DNA from: Pegea sp. RAD2-039
Taxonomy: Eukaryota; Chordata; Thaliacea; Salpida; Salpidae
Reading direction: 5' to 3'
Length of the DNA stretch: 64,000 nt
Assembly: GCA_034620365.1 (NCBI GenBank)
Contig: JAQGEQ010000363.1
Coordinates: 2,356,001-2,420,000, forward strand
Shown: positions 9,462 to 21,244 of the stretch, one piece after another
Layout of the letters: every line of letters starts with the position of its first letter
Position numbering within the stretch: the stretch's first letter is position 1
Notes under the pieces: model-generated
Told to the model about the DNA's origin: nothing
What the model saw: only the letters and a program-made list of their open reading frames with translations
The model's database searches: none
Program-made: the position numbers and the translations under genes

Positions 9462-12400
9462 CTAATGTTTGATAGACTTCAACATTCCAGAAATACTTTC
9501 AACAGTTTGATCTGCAAACAGAACGAATAAAGAAAGAGTAAAAGAGAAAACAGAACAAACCTAATAATTCTGATTTACTGCTAGTACCTACACCTGAATA
9601 AATCAAATATAATTCAAATCTACAAAAGTACATTTTTCATACCACTAATACGAGATAAATTACAATCAAAATCTTCTTCATCATCATCTTCATCCTCTTC
9701 TTCCTCTACATCTTCATCTTCGGTGTCTTCATCATCAGATTCATCAAAAAACTCACAATCCGGTTTCAAGCTTTTACAAGTCCTAGAACATTTTTATAGA
9801 CAAAATTGTTCACTGAAATCATTGAAAGCATTTTTTTTACTCATAAATATCGTTCTCGAGAATTTTCCGAACTTTATTCGAGGTTTCTTCCCCTAACCAT
9901 CCGTATTTAGATGAAAAGTTTTTAGTTCTTTCCATTTTTAATAATTTTTCAAAGCCTTCTACTTCAATGTCACAATACTGAAAAATACAAAAAATTATTT
10001 TCAAGAAATTATTTGGAAACACTGGAAACTAACTTGGAAGCAAATTTGGCGATAAGCTGGAAGTTTACCTTGAATAAATCTGTGTCGTTGATTATCCTGA
10101 AATATATTCAAAATAAACTTATATTTATTTCTTTATTTAATTATTACAATTTTCAGTCAAACTTTCAGCGCCTTAAACTAAAAAAGGTTTCTGAAAGGCT
10201 TTTTTACGGGTCTACATCACCCACATACACCCCGGTCTGGTCCACGGACACAAGTGGGTCTGACCCACGGACACACGTGGTCTGGTCTATGGACACAAGT
10301 AGTCTGACCCACGAATACAAGCGGTCTGGTCCATGGACACAAGTGGTCTGACCCACGAATACAAGTGGTCTGGTCCACGGACACAAGTGGTCTGGTCTAT
10401 GGACACAAGTGGTCTGGTCCACGGACACACGTGGTCTGGTCCACGGACACAAGTGATCTGGTCCATGGACACAAGTGGTTTGGCCCACGGACACAAGTGG
10501 TTTGGCCCATGGGCTGATGTGGTCTGGTCCACAAGAACAAATCTTTAGTTTAAAATATTGAACTTACAGAAACTTTTGGATTTTCTCCTTTATCATTTAA
10601 TAAATTCTTTTCTTCATATCTTCGCGTCTTCTTCTCGGTTCGATTAATCGGCCGCGTTGTAAGTGATGACCTAAAAGTAGGGATAGGAACACACGGATAG
10701 TTCTTGCCTGGGACACAAAACTTTATCTTCTACACTTGCTGACCAATACATTACCTCGTCTAACTCGAAAATCAACGATCTGATAACGAAAAGCATCAGG
10801 TTCCTTTGAGGGGTCGTACCCTAAACGTACCCATAAGGTCCGCCAGGGACCAGTAGCACAGTAGTAAGCACATAAAGGTAAAATATTGATCAGATTGTAA
10901 TGAGAACATTGTGCAATATTCTGAAGAGCCTTTCTCGACCAAATTGGTCTTTTTACAAAAAGCTTCAAATAAAAATCAATTAATAAATGAAGCCATAAAA
11001 GATGTGATTACTTTTTCTAAGTCATCACGACGTTTCTTAAAGCTTGAATCTAATCGATCTAAAACGCTTTCAGCTTCTGGATGGGGCGTCTGGGGAACTT
11101 TTTCACCAATATTGACAACATAAGCACAACAGGGTTGGTAGGAACTAAATACGTTTGAATGTTGAGCCTTAAATTGTTAGTATATGAATAACTTACTCTT
11201 TTATGAGAAATAGATCTCTATAATTATAAATTTGAGCTGTATCTGTTCTACTGAACACAAGGGGTGGCAGAAACAAAGGTGATTTTTTATCAAATGCTTC
11301 TAATGGTTTTGTTACATTTCTAAGTGTTTCAGAGATTTTATTTACACTTGTATGCTTTGTTACATCCACTAATTGTTTACTTTGTTGATCTTTTAATACA
11401 GGTAGGTACTGATAGTCACAAAAAGCTGTAAATCTGTAAATTGAATTTGTTAACAATTATATCTAATATTTACATATTAGTGGTATATTGAAGAAATTTC
11501 TCATTTACAAGTTATTTACTAATTTAATAAGTGGCTACAGATAATAAATCCTACAAGAGAATCATATAAAAGGAAGTTGAAATACTATAAAGGTATAGGT
11601 TAAGATATAAACGTAAAAAATACAGAATAATTTGGAAATGAATTATTTAAATGATGTCAACTAGATAAATATTTAGAAATTTTTCATAATAATAATTAGT
11701 TTATATTTCATTAAACTGATAAAAACTTAATCACAAAAAGTAATAAAATTATCAGAACATTAACTTACTCATAAGTAGTACTAATTGTACCAATAAACTC
11801 TGAGTAATAACAATACTCATCTTTATTCTTTCTTTTATATTTCTTTACTCTATCAAAAGATACAGTGAGATAAAATTAATGGCTTACCACCAAATTTAAC
11901 AAAATTGTTTTACATAAAAATATTTAAAAATTAACATTATACATATAAATATATAATAACTACCTTAATAATAATGCAACTCCATTTTTTTTGTTAGATA
12001 AGACAGGTTTGCAGCTAGGATCATTTGGTCTAAACTTTAGAGCAAGTCTTGAAGATTTCTCATTAAAAACCTGAAAAATTTTAAGAAAAATAAACAAAAA
12101 AGCCAAAATTATTAGAATATATATATTTCTAAACCAACTTATTGCTTAAAAGTTTAATAAAATAAATCTTCTAATATTATAACTATAAAAAAATATATAT
12201 TTATAATACAAATTTTCATAATTTATAAAATTAGTAACTTGAAAATTTCACATCCATAAAAAACTGACTTCAAAAATCCCTATTAAATAAAAATTGTTTT
12301 AAAAATGAGATCAGAAGATGATGACATTAAATGTCTTTTTAAATGTAAAATCTTCAAATCTATATTTGCAAAAAATTACCAGCATCTGATAAATAATACA

Positions 12401-12555
12401 AACAAATAATAACTAACTTTCTCTATATCTTGGATTCCTCCAAAATTTTTTAACATATTTTCAACATTGTTTACTTTTCCTGGATATATAATAGAAACAA
12501 ACTTTCGATCACCATCTAATTTAAGATGAAGATTTGTTTTTGGCCTAATTACCAT
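9462..12555 (-). CDS. GTF3C5: General transcription factor 3C subunit 5 (TFIIIC63), 12 exons
   Basis: TFIIIC subunit that binds the A box of tRNA-type promoters and recruits TFIIIB and RNA polymerase III. Exons: complement(join(9462..9511, 9561..9593, 9643..9782, 9841..9977, 10034..10096, 10568..10670, 10736..10962, 11012..11144, 11197..11433, 11769..11849, 11964..12070, 12418..12555)). The sum is 1449 bases, 482 residues (human 519). Family blocks in order: VSIIYPGKVNNVENML, LALKFRPNDPSCKPV, EFIGTISTTYEFTAFCDYQ, PPLVFSR, RPIWSRKALQNI, YYCATGPWRTLWVRLGYDP, GKLPAYRQICFQYCDIEVE and YGWLGEET. An Asp/Glu-rich tract near the C-terminus matches the human acidic tail. Most introns are about 50 bases; the 471-base intron 10097-10567 is expanded by a minisatellite. 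Confidence 0.93.
10234..10537. repeat. 22-bp minisatellite in a GTF3C5 intron
   Basis: About 13-14 imperfect tandem copies of a 22-base unit close to TCTGGTCCACGGACACAAGTGG. Substitutions distinguish copies (CACGG/CATGG, AAGTGG/ACGTGG), and the distal copies are degenerate. The array lies entirely inside the 471-base GTF3C5 intron, beginning about 30 bases after the 5' splice site in the gene's sense. Open frames read across it on both strands because 22 is not a multiple of three and no stop occurs in the unit; they are not genes. Confidence 0.9.
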
Positions 12556-13185
12556 CTTGAAACTGCAATTTGTAAATAAAATGCTTGGCTACTATTAATT
12601 TGTAAAATTCGAAAATGGCGTAATCGAAAAAACACTTTATGTTCAGAAAGTGAAATTATAAAATGTAACCGAAAGTTATTATATTTTTTAAATATAGTTT
12701 TTAAAAATTAGTTACGACATACTTTAGATATATTTGAGAATTATAAATATGCGTTAAATCGTTTATATTGTTTCTGGAATATTTGCCCAGAAATGTAATT
12801 TCCATTATTTCCAGATTAACTTCATCATAGCGTTATCTCTATGACCACCAAGTCTTTTATTATTAGTATAAGTATCACTTTTGATAACAACATTAGAAAT
12901 TCTTAGTATACACTTGTTTTGAGAACATTTAAGTTTGATAGATTCTTTTAATTAAACTTTTGCATCTAAAATCGAATATATGAAAACAAGTTTTAAAAAA
13001 TCTTACTTTTTCGGTGCTAATGTCAAAAGGTTTTGAGTTCTAGTTTAAAATTTCACAAAATTCTAATTTTTTCCATTTATCAAATTCAATTACTCTTTGT
13101 AATAACTTTCAAACCTTTTCATTAATCTATGGGTAATTCATTTGTTTTAAAAAGTATCTGATACATTTATTTGGATAATTCTTCT

Positions 13186-13279
13186 TGTATAAAAATGTTT
13201 TTTTTTTTTTAAATTTTAATTAATAATTAATTAATTAATAATTAAATTTTAAAAAAATGTATAAAAATGTTTTTTTTTG
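13186..13279. repeat. AT palindrome between direct repeats
   Basis: A core of TTAATTAATA-type sequence (about 13204-13257) is close to self-complementary over roughly 54 bases with few mismatches. On both sides stand copies of TGTATAAAAATGTTTTTTTT (starting 13186 and 13258). The arrangement suggests a small foldback insertion with a duplicated flank, or slippage in simple sequence. Confidence 0.5.
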
Positions 13280-13850
13280 TTTTTTGCAAAAAATTGGGCA
13301 ATATTAAAGCTGAAAAATCCATTTTTAGACATAAAACTCAGGAAAGTTTTTATTAGATACAAACAAATGTTTTACTTTTTAGCAATTGCTATACACTTTT
13401 AGAAAGTTGAGAAACCATTAAGAAGAAAATGTGAAAAACCGTAACGGAAATTGATTTGGCGATAAATTGTATGTACATATATATTCTGTGAGAGGCTGAT
13501 GAATAGAGGCTTTTATTCAAGATTCTTTGAACTCATTTTTGTGAAACTATTTGAAGAAACAACTAATATAAATGTTAAATGAGAGTTTCAAATGTTTAGG
13601 TTAGAAAACAATTTCTCTGCTAAAAACTACAAGTATTTTTGAAAATCTTTGAAAAACTATTTTTTTTTTCTCGTTCATTTGAAAAATTTGAAATGAAATA
13701 ATGGTTCAGCTACTAAGCTTTTTTCAAAATGTACAGCTGGTAAAGTTTCTTTTTTCAAAAACGTTTAGATTTTAAAAATCTTACCACAAAATTTGTTTTA
13801 ACATTTGTTATTAAAATTTTGAAGAAATTATTTGATGGATAATAAAAATA

Positions 13851-13919
13851 ATTTATTTATTACAATCCATGCGAAAGAGAGTAGCTGAAGAGAGCACCTC
13901 TCGCTAACACACATTCTCA
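13851..13919. repeat. dispersed repeat, copy 1
   Basis: Shares an exact 33-base core (13885-13917) with 49352-49384, and recognisable flanks (TTTATTACAAT..ATGCGAA) upstream of the core. The core contains the palindrome GAGAGCACCTCTC. Read on the minus strand, both copies end in TTGTAATAAATAAA, an A-rich tail with poly(A)-signal-like sequence, as in the 3' end of a short retroelement. Confidence 0.7.
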
Positions 13920-13959
13920 TAAAATAATATCTATCAAGTCAAAATTATAGAAAGCAAAA

Positions 13960-14600
13960 GATGTAACACGTGGCATTTCGGAAGTCCTCTAAACTTATTA
14001 GTGGAAAATTACACAGAATTATAGTAATAATAAAAAAAAGATATAATCACAGTTTAGAAATGACAATTGTGGCAATATTGAAACGGTTCAAATTCTTTTT
14101 GAACAATGCGAGTGATTCTGACATGGCAATGTTTGATGGCAGCTGGTTTCATGCACTAACTGTGTGATATGAGAACGATTAACGTACCAGGCGATATGGG
14201 CTTATTAAGATGTAATGTGTGTCGTCTGAGCTGATATAACTTGAGGGAAGAACTAATGGAAAAGAAATCAACTCTTTACTCCTACCTGTTTGTCATCTAA
14301 ATCCCCTTACTCCGCCATAGCATCTTCAGCATTGCATCTTTTGATTCACGTGACAGGAGTGTACTTGGGCTCAGATCGATCAGAAAATTCTAGAATATCT
14401 CCAGTGATAGCGATGACCACAATCCAAGCAAATGCTGCCTTAATGGGCTATGCTCTAAAGAAGACGGCAGTACTTACTCAAGCGTTTATACCTACTCAGA
14501 AAGTTTGGGGGCGTGAACAGAAACTTCCAACTATAGGACCCAATAAGTCACTGGGCATGTGGCTCACCAAACACATGCTATAACACCACGGCGACTGTGA
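13960..14600. other. unexplained higher-GC segment with open frames
   Basis: This segment is visibly richer in G+C than its flanks and holds plus-strand open frames (13970-14167 and 14290-14583, the latter starting from a non-ATG codon). The reading includes AIASSALHLLIHVTGVYLGS and KLPTIGPNKSLGMW. I recognise no family. It could be a relic of a mobile element, a pseudogene fragment or an exon of an unannotated gene. It begins directly after a copy of the dispersed repeat. Confidence 0.3.
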
Positions 14601-16580
14601 CACCACTGACCAAGTTCGTTTTATTAAAGCTCTTATGTCTTTTCATTGGTTTTTTATAATAATTGAGAATCATTTTATATTATTTGTGATTCTATATTTG
14701 CTGATAGTAAAACTGAAGGTTGTTGATAAAAGTGTTATCAAAAGATAATTAAAATGTCTTAGCTATTAACGTGATCAGAAAATATATATTTCACTTAAAC
14801 AGATTTTCCAATTCATAAGCTTTAAAGATAAAGAAGTAATTAAAATATTTTAACTCAGTCTTTTTATATATGATGAACAGTACTTTGATAAATTTCAAAA
14901 TGAAATTTGCATTTTTATTAAATACAAAAAATAGCTTTGATAATGGTATATATTTAATTTAAAAAAAGAATAATGTAAATAATAGAAACTTAAATAATTT
15001 ATAATTGAAGGATTTGTGAAAGTCAATTAAGGATTTTTAATCACTAAATTACATCACTAAATTGATGTAGATTACAGGATGAAAAAAGATGATTATCAGA
15101 CGATTGAGTTGTCTATGTTTAAATAAATAAAAGAAGATTACAATCGATATCAGATGTAACACATTTTTAAGAAGTTAAAAAAAGTAGAAAAACAAAAGTT
15201 TACACTTAAAATGGCGTAAAAGGTTTTCGGGAAGTTTACTTCCTGAACAATATTACAATTTTACGTGGTAATGAAAAAATGCCAAAAAATATTTGAAAAA
15301 AGTTTAGTTCAATAAACATAAGAACTTTCTATGGTTAAAGTGTAGAAGTTGTACCACTTTAAAGCAGGAAATTAAATAAACCAAACTAATAAATATTTAA
15401 ATAAAACTTAACTAAAATTTGGAAGAAAAGTAAAACAAATTTAAAACTAAAGAAATAGTTTATTTAAATTAGGATAAAATAAAAATAGAGCCAGCTAAAA
15501 AAGATCCGAAACAATAATAAAAAACACGAAAAGAAGTAAAGTTAATTCGATATTTTTTCACTTTTAAAATAAAGTGATATAAGCTTTGAATTGGTTACAT
15601 TAGATACTAAATGTTTCACTCTCGATGACAATGCTACTCAAATGTACCTAAGCGGAAGGAACATACCTAACTTTAGAGTTAATGGTGCAATCTTGAATTA
15701 GTTTTAGTCAAAAGTAACTTGCAACTTGTAAATTTTTTAAGTATTATTTATGATAATTCAAATAATTATAAGTTGTAATTCAAAGAATTATTTAAAATTT
15801 TGTAATAAAATCTTTTGTTTTTTTACTTTTAAAAATGCTCAAATTAAAAAAACATTTACTTGCAAAATTTTGCATTTTATTATTAGTTTTTATAGATATT
15901 CTGATATTTTCAACTAAAACATTTTCGCAAAAAATCTGGTTGCAAGATTGCTGCTGTCTTTTCTAAGTTTTAACAACAGTTACTTCCAACTAAGATTTAT
16001 TTAAATAGAACATCCAAATTTAAACAAAGTTATTTCAAATTAATTTTGTAAATAAGTTTCCGCTTTATTCTAATATTATTATGTCTAATTTTCCAAAACG
16101 ATAAATAACATATCTATTTGGTTTTAAACCGTAATTAACCTTAAGTTTTTTTTTAGATTAAATCAAGGTTTTTACTATTATTATGGTCTTCATGAATTTT
16201 GATTAAACTAGGACAAAGCTTACCCTAATTGAGTCGTTACTTATGCTTTTGTCCAATCTTTTCACTATTTATAATACAACATACAGTTTGTTTTTTCTAT
16301 ATTACAAACACTAAATCATTTTAATTAATTAAGTATATGTATAGTATCTATTAACAAATTTTAAGCCCTTATAAGATATTGTTTTCGGCAATTTTATCTT
16401 TATGAATTAATTTTATTTCCACCTTATTGGAGGTAGCAAAAGTATTTTTTTTTCTCTAGATATTATTAAGTAACTATCATTCTACAGCTTGAAGTTCTTT
16501 AAAAAATATCATATCGCTGCAGCGAAAATTTACGTTACGATTATAGACAAAAAATACTCGGTAAATGCAAGTAAGCCTAG

Positions 16581-16591
16581 GGCGGGAAGTT
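16581..16591 (+). promoter_or_regulatory. E2F-like site upstream of LIN54
   Basis: GGCGGGAAGTT stands in a short island of normal base composition within a T-rich region, 1.86 kb before the LIN54 start codon. LIN54 has an upstream 5'-UTR exon, judging from the acceptor at about 18408, so this island is a plausible promoter. The E2F consensus is TTTSGCGC or GCGGGAAA, and the match is partial. Confidence 0.3.
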
Positions 16592-18439
16592 CTGATATTG
16601 TGAGAAGCTCTATCTTCTGTTGTTGTTGCATTATATATACTTACTCGAATTATCTTTGTGTTTGAAGTTTTCTATATAAATTAGGTTAAAAGTTTTTCAA
16701 TGTTTTGTAAAATAGTTTGTTTTCTTTTTTTTTGAATATTTTACTTTGTTTTACAGTAACATTTGTGGTTTTAAGGCATTTTTACTTTTAGGCCTAGACC
16801 GACAAAATGTTTTTAATCATTTTAAAAGTAATAAAATTTATTTTTTACGAATATAATAGATTTTTTTTTCAATTTTTCATATAAATATTTTGATCTATAT
16901 AAATTTTATTTGCAAATTCTTCAAAGTAACAATGATATCAGTTTATTGACAAAAAAATAATTTAGTTTATAATTTTACATTTTGAATTATTTTCCTTTCT
17001 TAGATAAATAAACAATTTATTTCTATTTGTAGGAATTTGAATTATAATTTTTGTTATATTGATCACTTTTTTATTTATATTATTTGTAATTCTTTCTTTA
17101 ATTATAATTATTCAAATGAAAATTTATTTACTAAATAACCTTTTATGCACCTAATTAGATAACTTTTTGAATAATTTATTAAATAATAATTGAATTTGAT
17201 ATAAATTAAATTGTATTTATATAAAATCTTATATAAAAGTTTTTTTTTAATGTTGAATGTATAACTTATATTTTGTTTTTATTTTTGTTTTTATGTTAAG
17301 TTTTAAATAATTTATATTAAAGCTTTTATTATATATTAGTTATTCTTATTTTTAATAATGTTTTGAGTAAAGAAATTTATTTTTTATGGTTCTCATATTT
17401 TTTAGTTTTTTAGTAGTTCAAAATTATGATTTTGTGATTTATAAAAATTAATCTTACATTTTATAATTATAATCACAAAATGTTGCATGATATATTTATA
17501 AAAGTGTAGTTGAAAGTGTTTAATTATCTATTTGGCTCTTTATTTAAATGTAATTAATTTATTTTAAAATGATTTGTTTATTAGAAATTTTAGTTTTTTA
17601 TTATTACCCTTTGTGTTTATGTTACTCTAAAGTTTTTTAACTTATTAGTTTAATGAGATTTATCTGATTATATTAGGTTTTTATGATATAGATAAATATC
17701 ATAAAAGTTTGTTTGTGATTTCATATCTTTTTACTGGTATGTTTATATGATGTTCTTATTTATATTTTAATTTTTGATAATCTTATCTTTTTATGATTTT
17801 GTAGTAAAATAGGTAATATTGTTGGTTATATTTTGTTTTATATATTTTGAATTTACTCTGTAGTATTATGTATTTAAAATATTTTATGTTTTTTAATTGA
17901 CAGCTTAAATATTTTCATTTTTATTAATATAAAAATTGTTACTTTTTAAGTATTTGATTTCTAAAAATTTTGTATTTTGTTTTATTTTTTTTGATTCACT
18001 ATTTTGTTTTGATTATACTTTTGTTTTGTAAACTTTCAACTGCAGAACCTGTGAAAGCTCTTCAGCCATCCAAACCTTGTCAACAAAACTTGTTTTCTAA
18101 ATAGATCATGTGCTTATAAACAGTTTTAATGACTTATCTGATTCAACAAAACACTTATCTGTTTCATTTGATCATTATACAAATTATTTGTTTTTTTTTT
18201 TTTTTTATAAGTTTTTTTTTCAGAGAATTTCCCTCAATTTTGTTTTGATATTTAGTTAGCTCTATAGAAATTGAGAATCAATGTTGTAATAACCCAGGTT
18301 TAAAGTTGACAACAATTTTATCTATTTTCCATCTTGACTTGTTATGTCTTAAAGCTTTAAATTATTATAAGACTTATAACCAGCTTTTATTTTGTTTTAT
18401 TTTTTAGACAATAGCAATAATTAAGTACTTTATTGTAAA

Positions 18440-20170
18440 ATGACTGAATCAAATGAGCAAATGGATTTAGAATGCAATAATGAAATGATTAAAATAATCA
18501 AAGCTGAAAATGAGTCAACACATGCTTCTACACCATCATCATTAATCAATATTTCAGAAGAGAAAGTTGTCATGGCAACTCCACCGGTACAAGTAGTGAT
18601 GCAACAATCTCCATTAGTTACCACTCAACCAACCAGAGTACCATTAGTAACAAACAAGAAGCCACCATTTCTTACTAAAGTAATTGTTCGAAATTCAAAT
18701 CGCAATATAAAGACAATTCCTTTATCGAAAAACTCAGTTACGTTGTCTCCTATTAAAAGTGGTTTTAAAATTCCCATTTCACCCAACAAGCAACCAGTCA
18801 AGCTTTCTGTGTTACCACCCAACAATAATTTAGTAAAAACGATAAATTTTACAACTTCAATCAAGAAACAACCAAAATCTTCAGCAAATTTTCAATTTCA
18901 AACCACTCAAGCAACTAACAAGCTAGTTGGCAACAACAACCAAACTTTTACAATTCAAACCATCAATCAAAACACCAACACAAGGGCACCTTGCACAGTA
19001 CGCCTCATTCCTACCACGTCACAGACTTCTCAATCTTTGTTACCAATACAAGCTACAGCTGATCAAAAAATTCAACCAGCAAATCCCAAAGTAATCCAAC
19101 AACAACCATTTGTCAGTTTCCAGCATGTGAAACAACTTCAGCCCCTAAAACCTCGACTAATCATGCCAGCGTCCTCAATATCAACATCAACTACCCCAAA
19201 AATCACCAATATAATCACCACAGCAACCAAACCAACCAATAATATGAGTTATGCTTTAGTACCAGCTAAATACGTGGAACAGTTTAAAAAAGTTCAACCA
19301 CCAACCATGTATAGTCCAGACATGGTAACCACGAACCAGTCAACACCATCACAAACACCAGAAACAGCAAACAGAGTCACATCAACGACCAACCAGCAAC
19401 CACTGACGGTCAACGGGAAGCTTCACAAGCCCTGCAACTGCACCAAGTCGATGTGTTTGAAACTTTATTGTGAATGTTTTGCAAATGGTCACTTCTGTGA
19501 TGGTTGTAACTGCATCAATTGCCATAACAACCTCGAATATGACACTGATCGCTCTAAAGCGATCCGATCTTGTCTCGATCGCAACCCATACGCCTTTCGC
19601 CCCAAAATTGGTCGAGGAAGAGATGATTCAAGGACACATCAAAAAGGATGCAACTGCCGGAGGTCGGGATGTTTGAAGAACTACTGCGAGTGTTACGAAG
19701 CGAGAATTCCTTGTACTTCTCGCTGTAAGTGCATCGGATGCAAAAATCTAGAAGGTTGTTGGCCTGCTAGTCGAGGTGGAAAGAACCAGCGAACCAACAT
19801 GAACCAACAGAATCAATCACTAATGAATTTAGCGGATGCAGCAGCTGCACGTTGCCAACAGCAACAAGCAGCGAGCTCGCGTCTTTCCTCTCATATAGAA
19901 GATATGAGAAGAGGAACTTTATCAGCGAATCATCGAAAAACCAACCAATCAGCAATCAATACTAGTGAGAAGCAGCCAAGCACGTTTTTCACAGATGAAG
20001 TGATTGACGCGACGTGTGTCTGTCTTCTCGCGCAAGCAGAAGAAGCAGTAAAGTCACATCGACCAGAGCAAGCGGCTGAACAAGCGATTGTTGAAGAATT
20101 TGGAAAATGTTTGATGCAAATTATAGAAGCTGCTCGCAAAACGAAAGTTGTTCCGACAACGAACACGTGA
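18440..20170 (+). CDS. LIN54: LIN54 (tesmin/CXC-domain DNA-binding subunit of MuvB/DREAM)
   Basis: LIN54 is the DNA-binding subunit of the MuvB core. It recognises the CHR element (TTYGAA) and directs DREAM repression or B-Myb activation of cell-cycle genes. The coding sequence is one exon of 576 residues. Residues 1-330 are a low-complexity Gln/Thr/Asn/Pro region. Two cysteine-rich CXC domains follow at about 330-372 ([17 protein letters not shown]) and 403-440 ([17 protein letters not shown]), joined by the signature linker [11 protein letters not shown]. Each carries the DNA-contacting Tyr in the KxYCEC motif. The C-terminal helices ([13 protein letters not shown] ... [10 protein letters not shown]) match human LIN54. 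A splice acceptor at about 18408 shows an upstream non-coding exon. Poly(A) signal at 20287-20292. Confidence 0.97.
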   Translation: MTESNEQMDLECNNEMIKIIKAENESTHASTPSSLINISEEKVVMATPPVQVVMQQSPLVTTQPTRVPLVTNKKPPFLTKVIVRNSNRNIKTIPLSKNSVTLSPIKSGFKIPISPNKQPVKLSVLPPNNNLVKTINFTTSIKKQPKSSANFQFQTTQATNKLVGNNNQTFTIQTINQNTNTRAPCTVRLIPTTSQTSQSLLPIQATADQKIQPANPKVIQQQPFVSFQHVKQLQPLKPRLIMPASSISTSTTPKITNIITTATKPTNNMSYALVPAKYVEQFKKVQPPTMYSPDMVTTNQSTPSQTPETANRVTSTTNQQPLTVNGKLHKPCNCTKSMCLKLYCECFANGHFCDGCNCINCHNNLEYDTDRSKAIRSCLDRNPYAFRPKIGRGRDDSRTHQKGCNCRRSGCLKNYCECYEARIPCTSRCKCIGCKNLEGCWPASRGGKNQRTNMNQQNQSLMNLADAAAARCQQQQAASSRLSSHIEDMRRGTLSANHRKTNQSAINTSEKQPSTFFTDEVIDATCVCLLAQAEEAVKSHRPEQAAEQAIVEEFGKCLMQIIEAARKTKVVPTTNT

Positions 20171-20286
20171 CGATCTTGCCATTTGTGATTGGCTAATTGG
20201 TTGTTTTATGCAAAATATTATTCTCTTCTTCACAGCAATCTCTGTTCACCAAACCCAAATTTTCTATTTTAATAACTTCCTAATTA

Positions 20287-20292
20287 AATAAA
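20287..20292 (+). terminator. LIN54 poly(A) signal
   Basis: AATAAA 117 bases past the LIN54 stop, in an AT-rich 3' flank. AATAAA occurs often by chance here, so its position is the main support. Confidence 0.5.
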
Positions 20293-21244
20293 TTAAAAAA
20301 TGTTTACTTTTCATCGAAGACAATTTCAGAAAATCGTTTAAAACTTTTCACTGTTATTTAATTTATCTCTTTTTCAAACTGTGTTATTAAAATTATTTCT
20401 CCAACTTTTTTGCTTTCTTCTTTTTATTGTATGCAGTTTGATATTTTATTAGATAGGTCTTCACTTGTTGTTGCCAAATCTAAATCTGACTAAACACGTT
20501 TTCAGGGTGAGAAATAAGTTTATTGCCTCTATAGTTTTTTTTTGGGATTATTCAATTTAATTTTTTTTATGATTTTGTTTGTATATATTTTATAAATAAA
20601 TACAAACTTTTTACTATTATATAGTTTGATTGTGAATCTATCTAAAAGTTTTTTGAGGCCATGAAATATTTGTCCCTTGACCTGTCCTATGTTGGACTGG
20701 TCACGTGACCCTCAACTTTATTTGCAAAAGTTTTTAAAAATCGAATCTGATAAATAAAAAAAACATTTTTTTAAAACTGCTTTATTGAACCAACAGAATT
20801 ATTAATAAATATAAGATGATGATTATTATTTATTTATAATATGATTATTATATTAGTAAATATCTTGCTGAATATACTCTAGATGTTCTAATCACGTGAT
20901 CAAAGCCATTCGACGAAAGAGTTTAAAAATAAATAAAACAAAAAATTCGAATAAATCATTTAAACTTTCCGCAATTAATTTCTCATCAAAGGGAATTTCC
21001 CGGCGACTAATTAGCATATGACGTCAGCAGTTTGCCGATTTAAGTAAATGTGAAGTGAGTTTACAAAATTTATTTTTGTTTGCTTCTAAATTTCTCTGTA
21101 CAATTTACTGAATGAATTTTTAACTTTTAATCTCTACCGCCATCTAGCGGTTGGAAATTACTGCACATAAATGAAGATTAATGAATAGAGGCAAAATTTA
21201 CAAATATATATGAAGATATGAACTTCTAAGACCACTTGCATTGT
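20293..21244. other. spacer between convergent LIN54 and the Derlin paralogue
   Basis: It holds two TCACGTGA-type palindromes (near 20701 and 20893), one TGACGTCA (near 21019) and a CTCF-like motif (21136-21151). No gene is seen. Confidence 0.55.
21136..21151 (-). promoter_or_regulatory. CTCF-like motif
   Basis: The minus strand reads ACCGCTAGATGGCGGT, which fits the CTCF core CCASYAGRKGGCRS closely. CTCF is a bilaterian insulator protein. The sequence is also nearly self-complementary, so another factor or a repeat fragment could explain it. It lies between two convergent genes. Confidence 0.35.

Larger units (their letters stand above)
12556..18439. other. 5.9-kb spacer between GTF3C5 and LIN54
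   Basis: Very AT-rich. It holds a near-palindrome flanked by direct repeats (13186-13279), one copy of a dispersed repeat (13851-13919), an unexplained higher-GC segment (13960-14600) and an E2F-like motif near a probable LIN54 promoter (16581). A splice acceptor (...ATTTTTTAG at about 18408) precedes LIN54, indicating an upstream 5'-UTR exon in this spacer. Confidence 0.6.

Noticed and set aside
10204..10548. Repetitive open frames on both strands with Thr/Pro/Trp-rich peptides
   Set aside because: Produced by a 22-base minisatellite lacking stops, inside a GTF3C5 intron.
18430..20166. Several minus-strand frames across LIN54
   Set aside because: Shadows of the CXC-domain coding sequence on the opposite strand.
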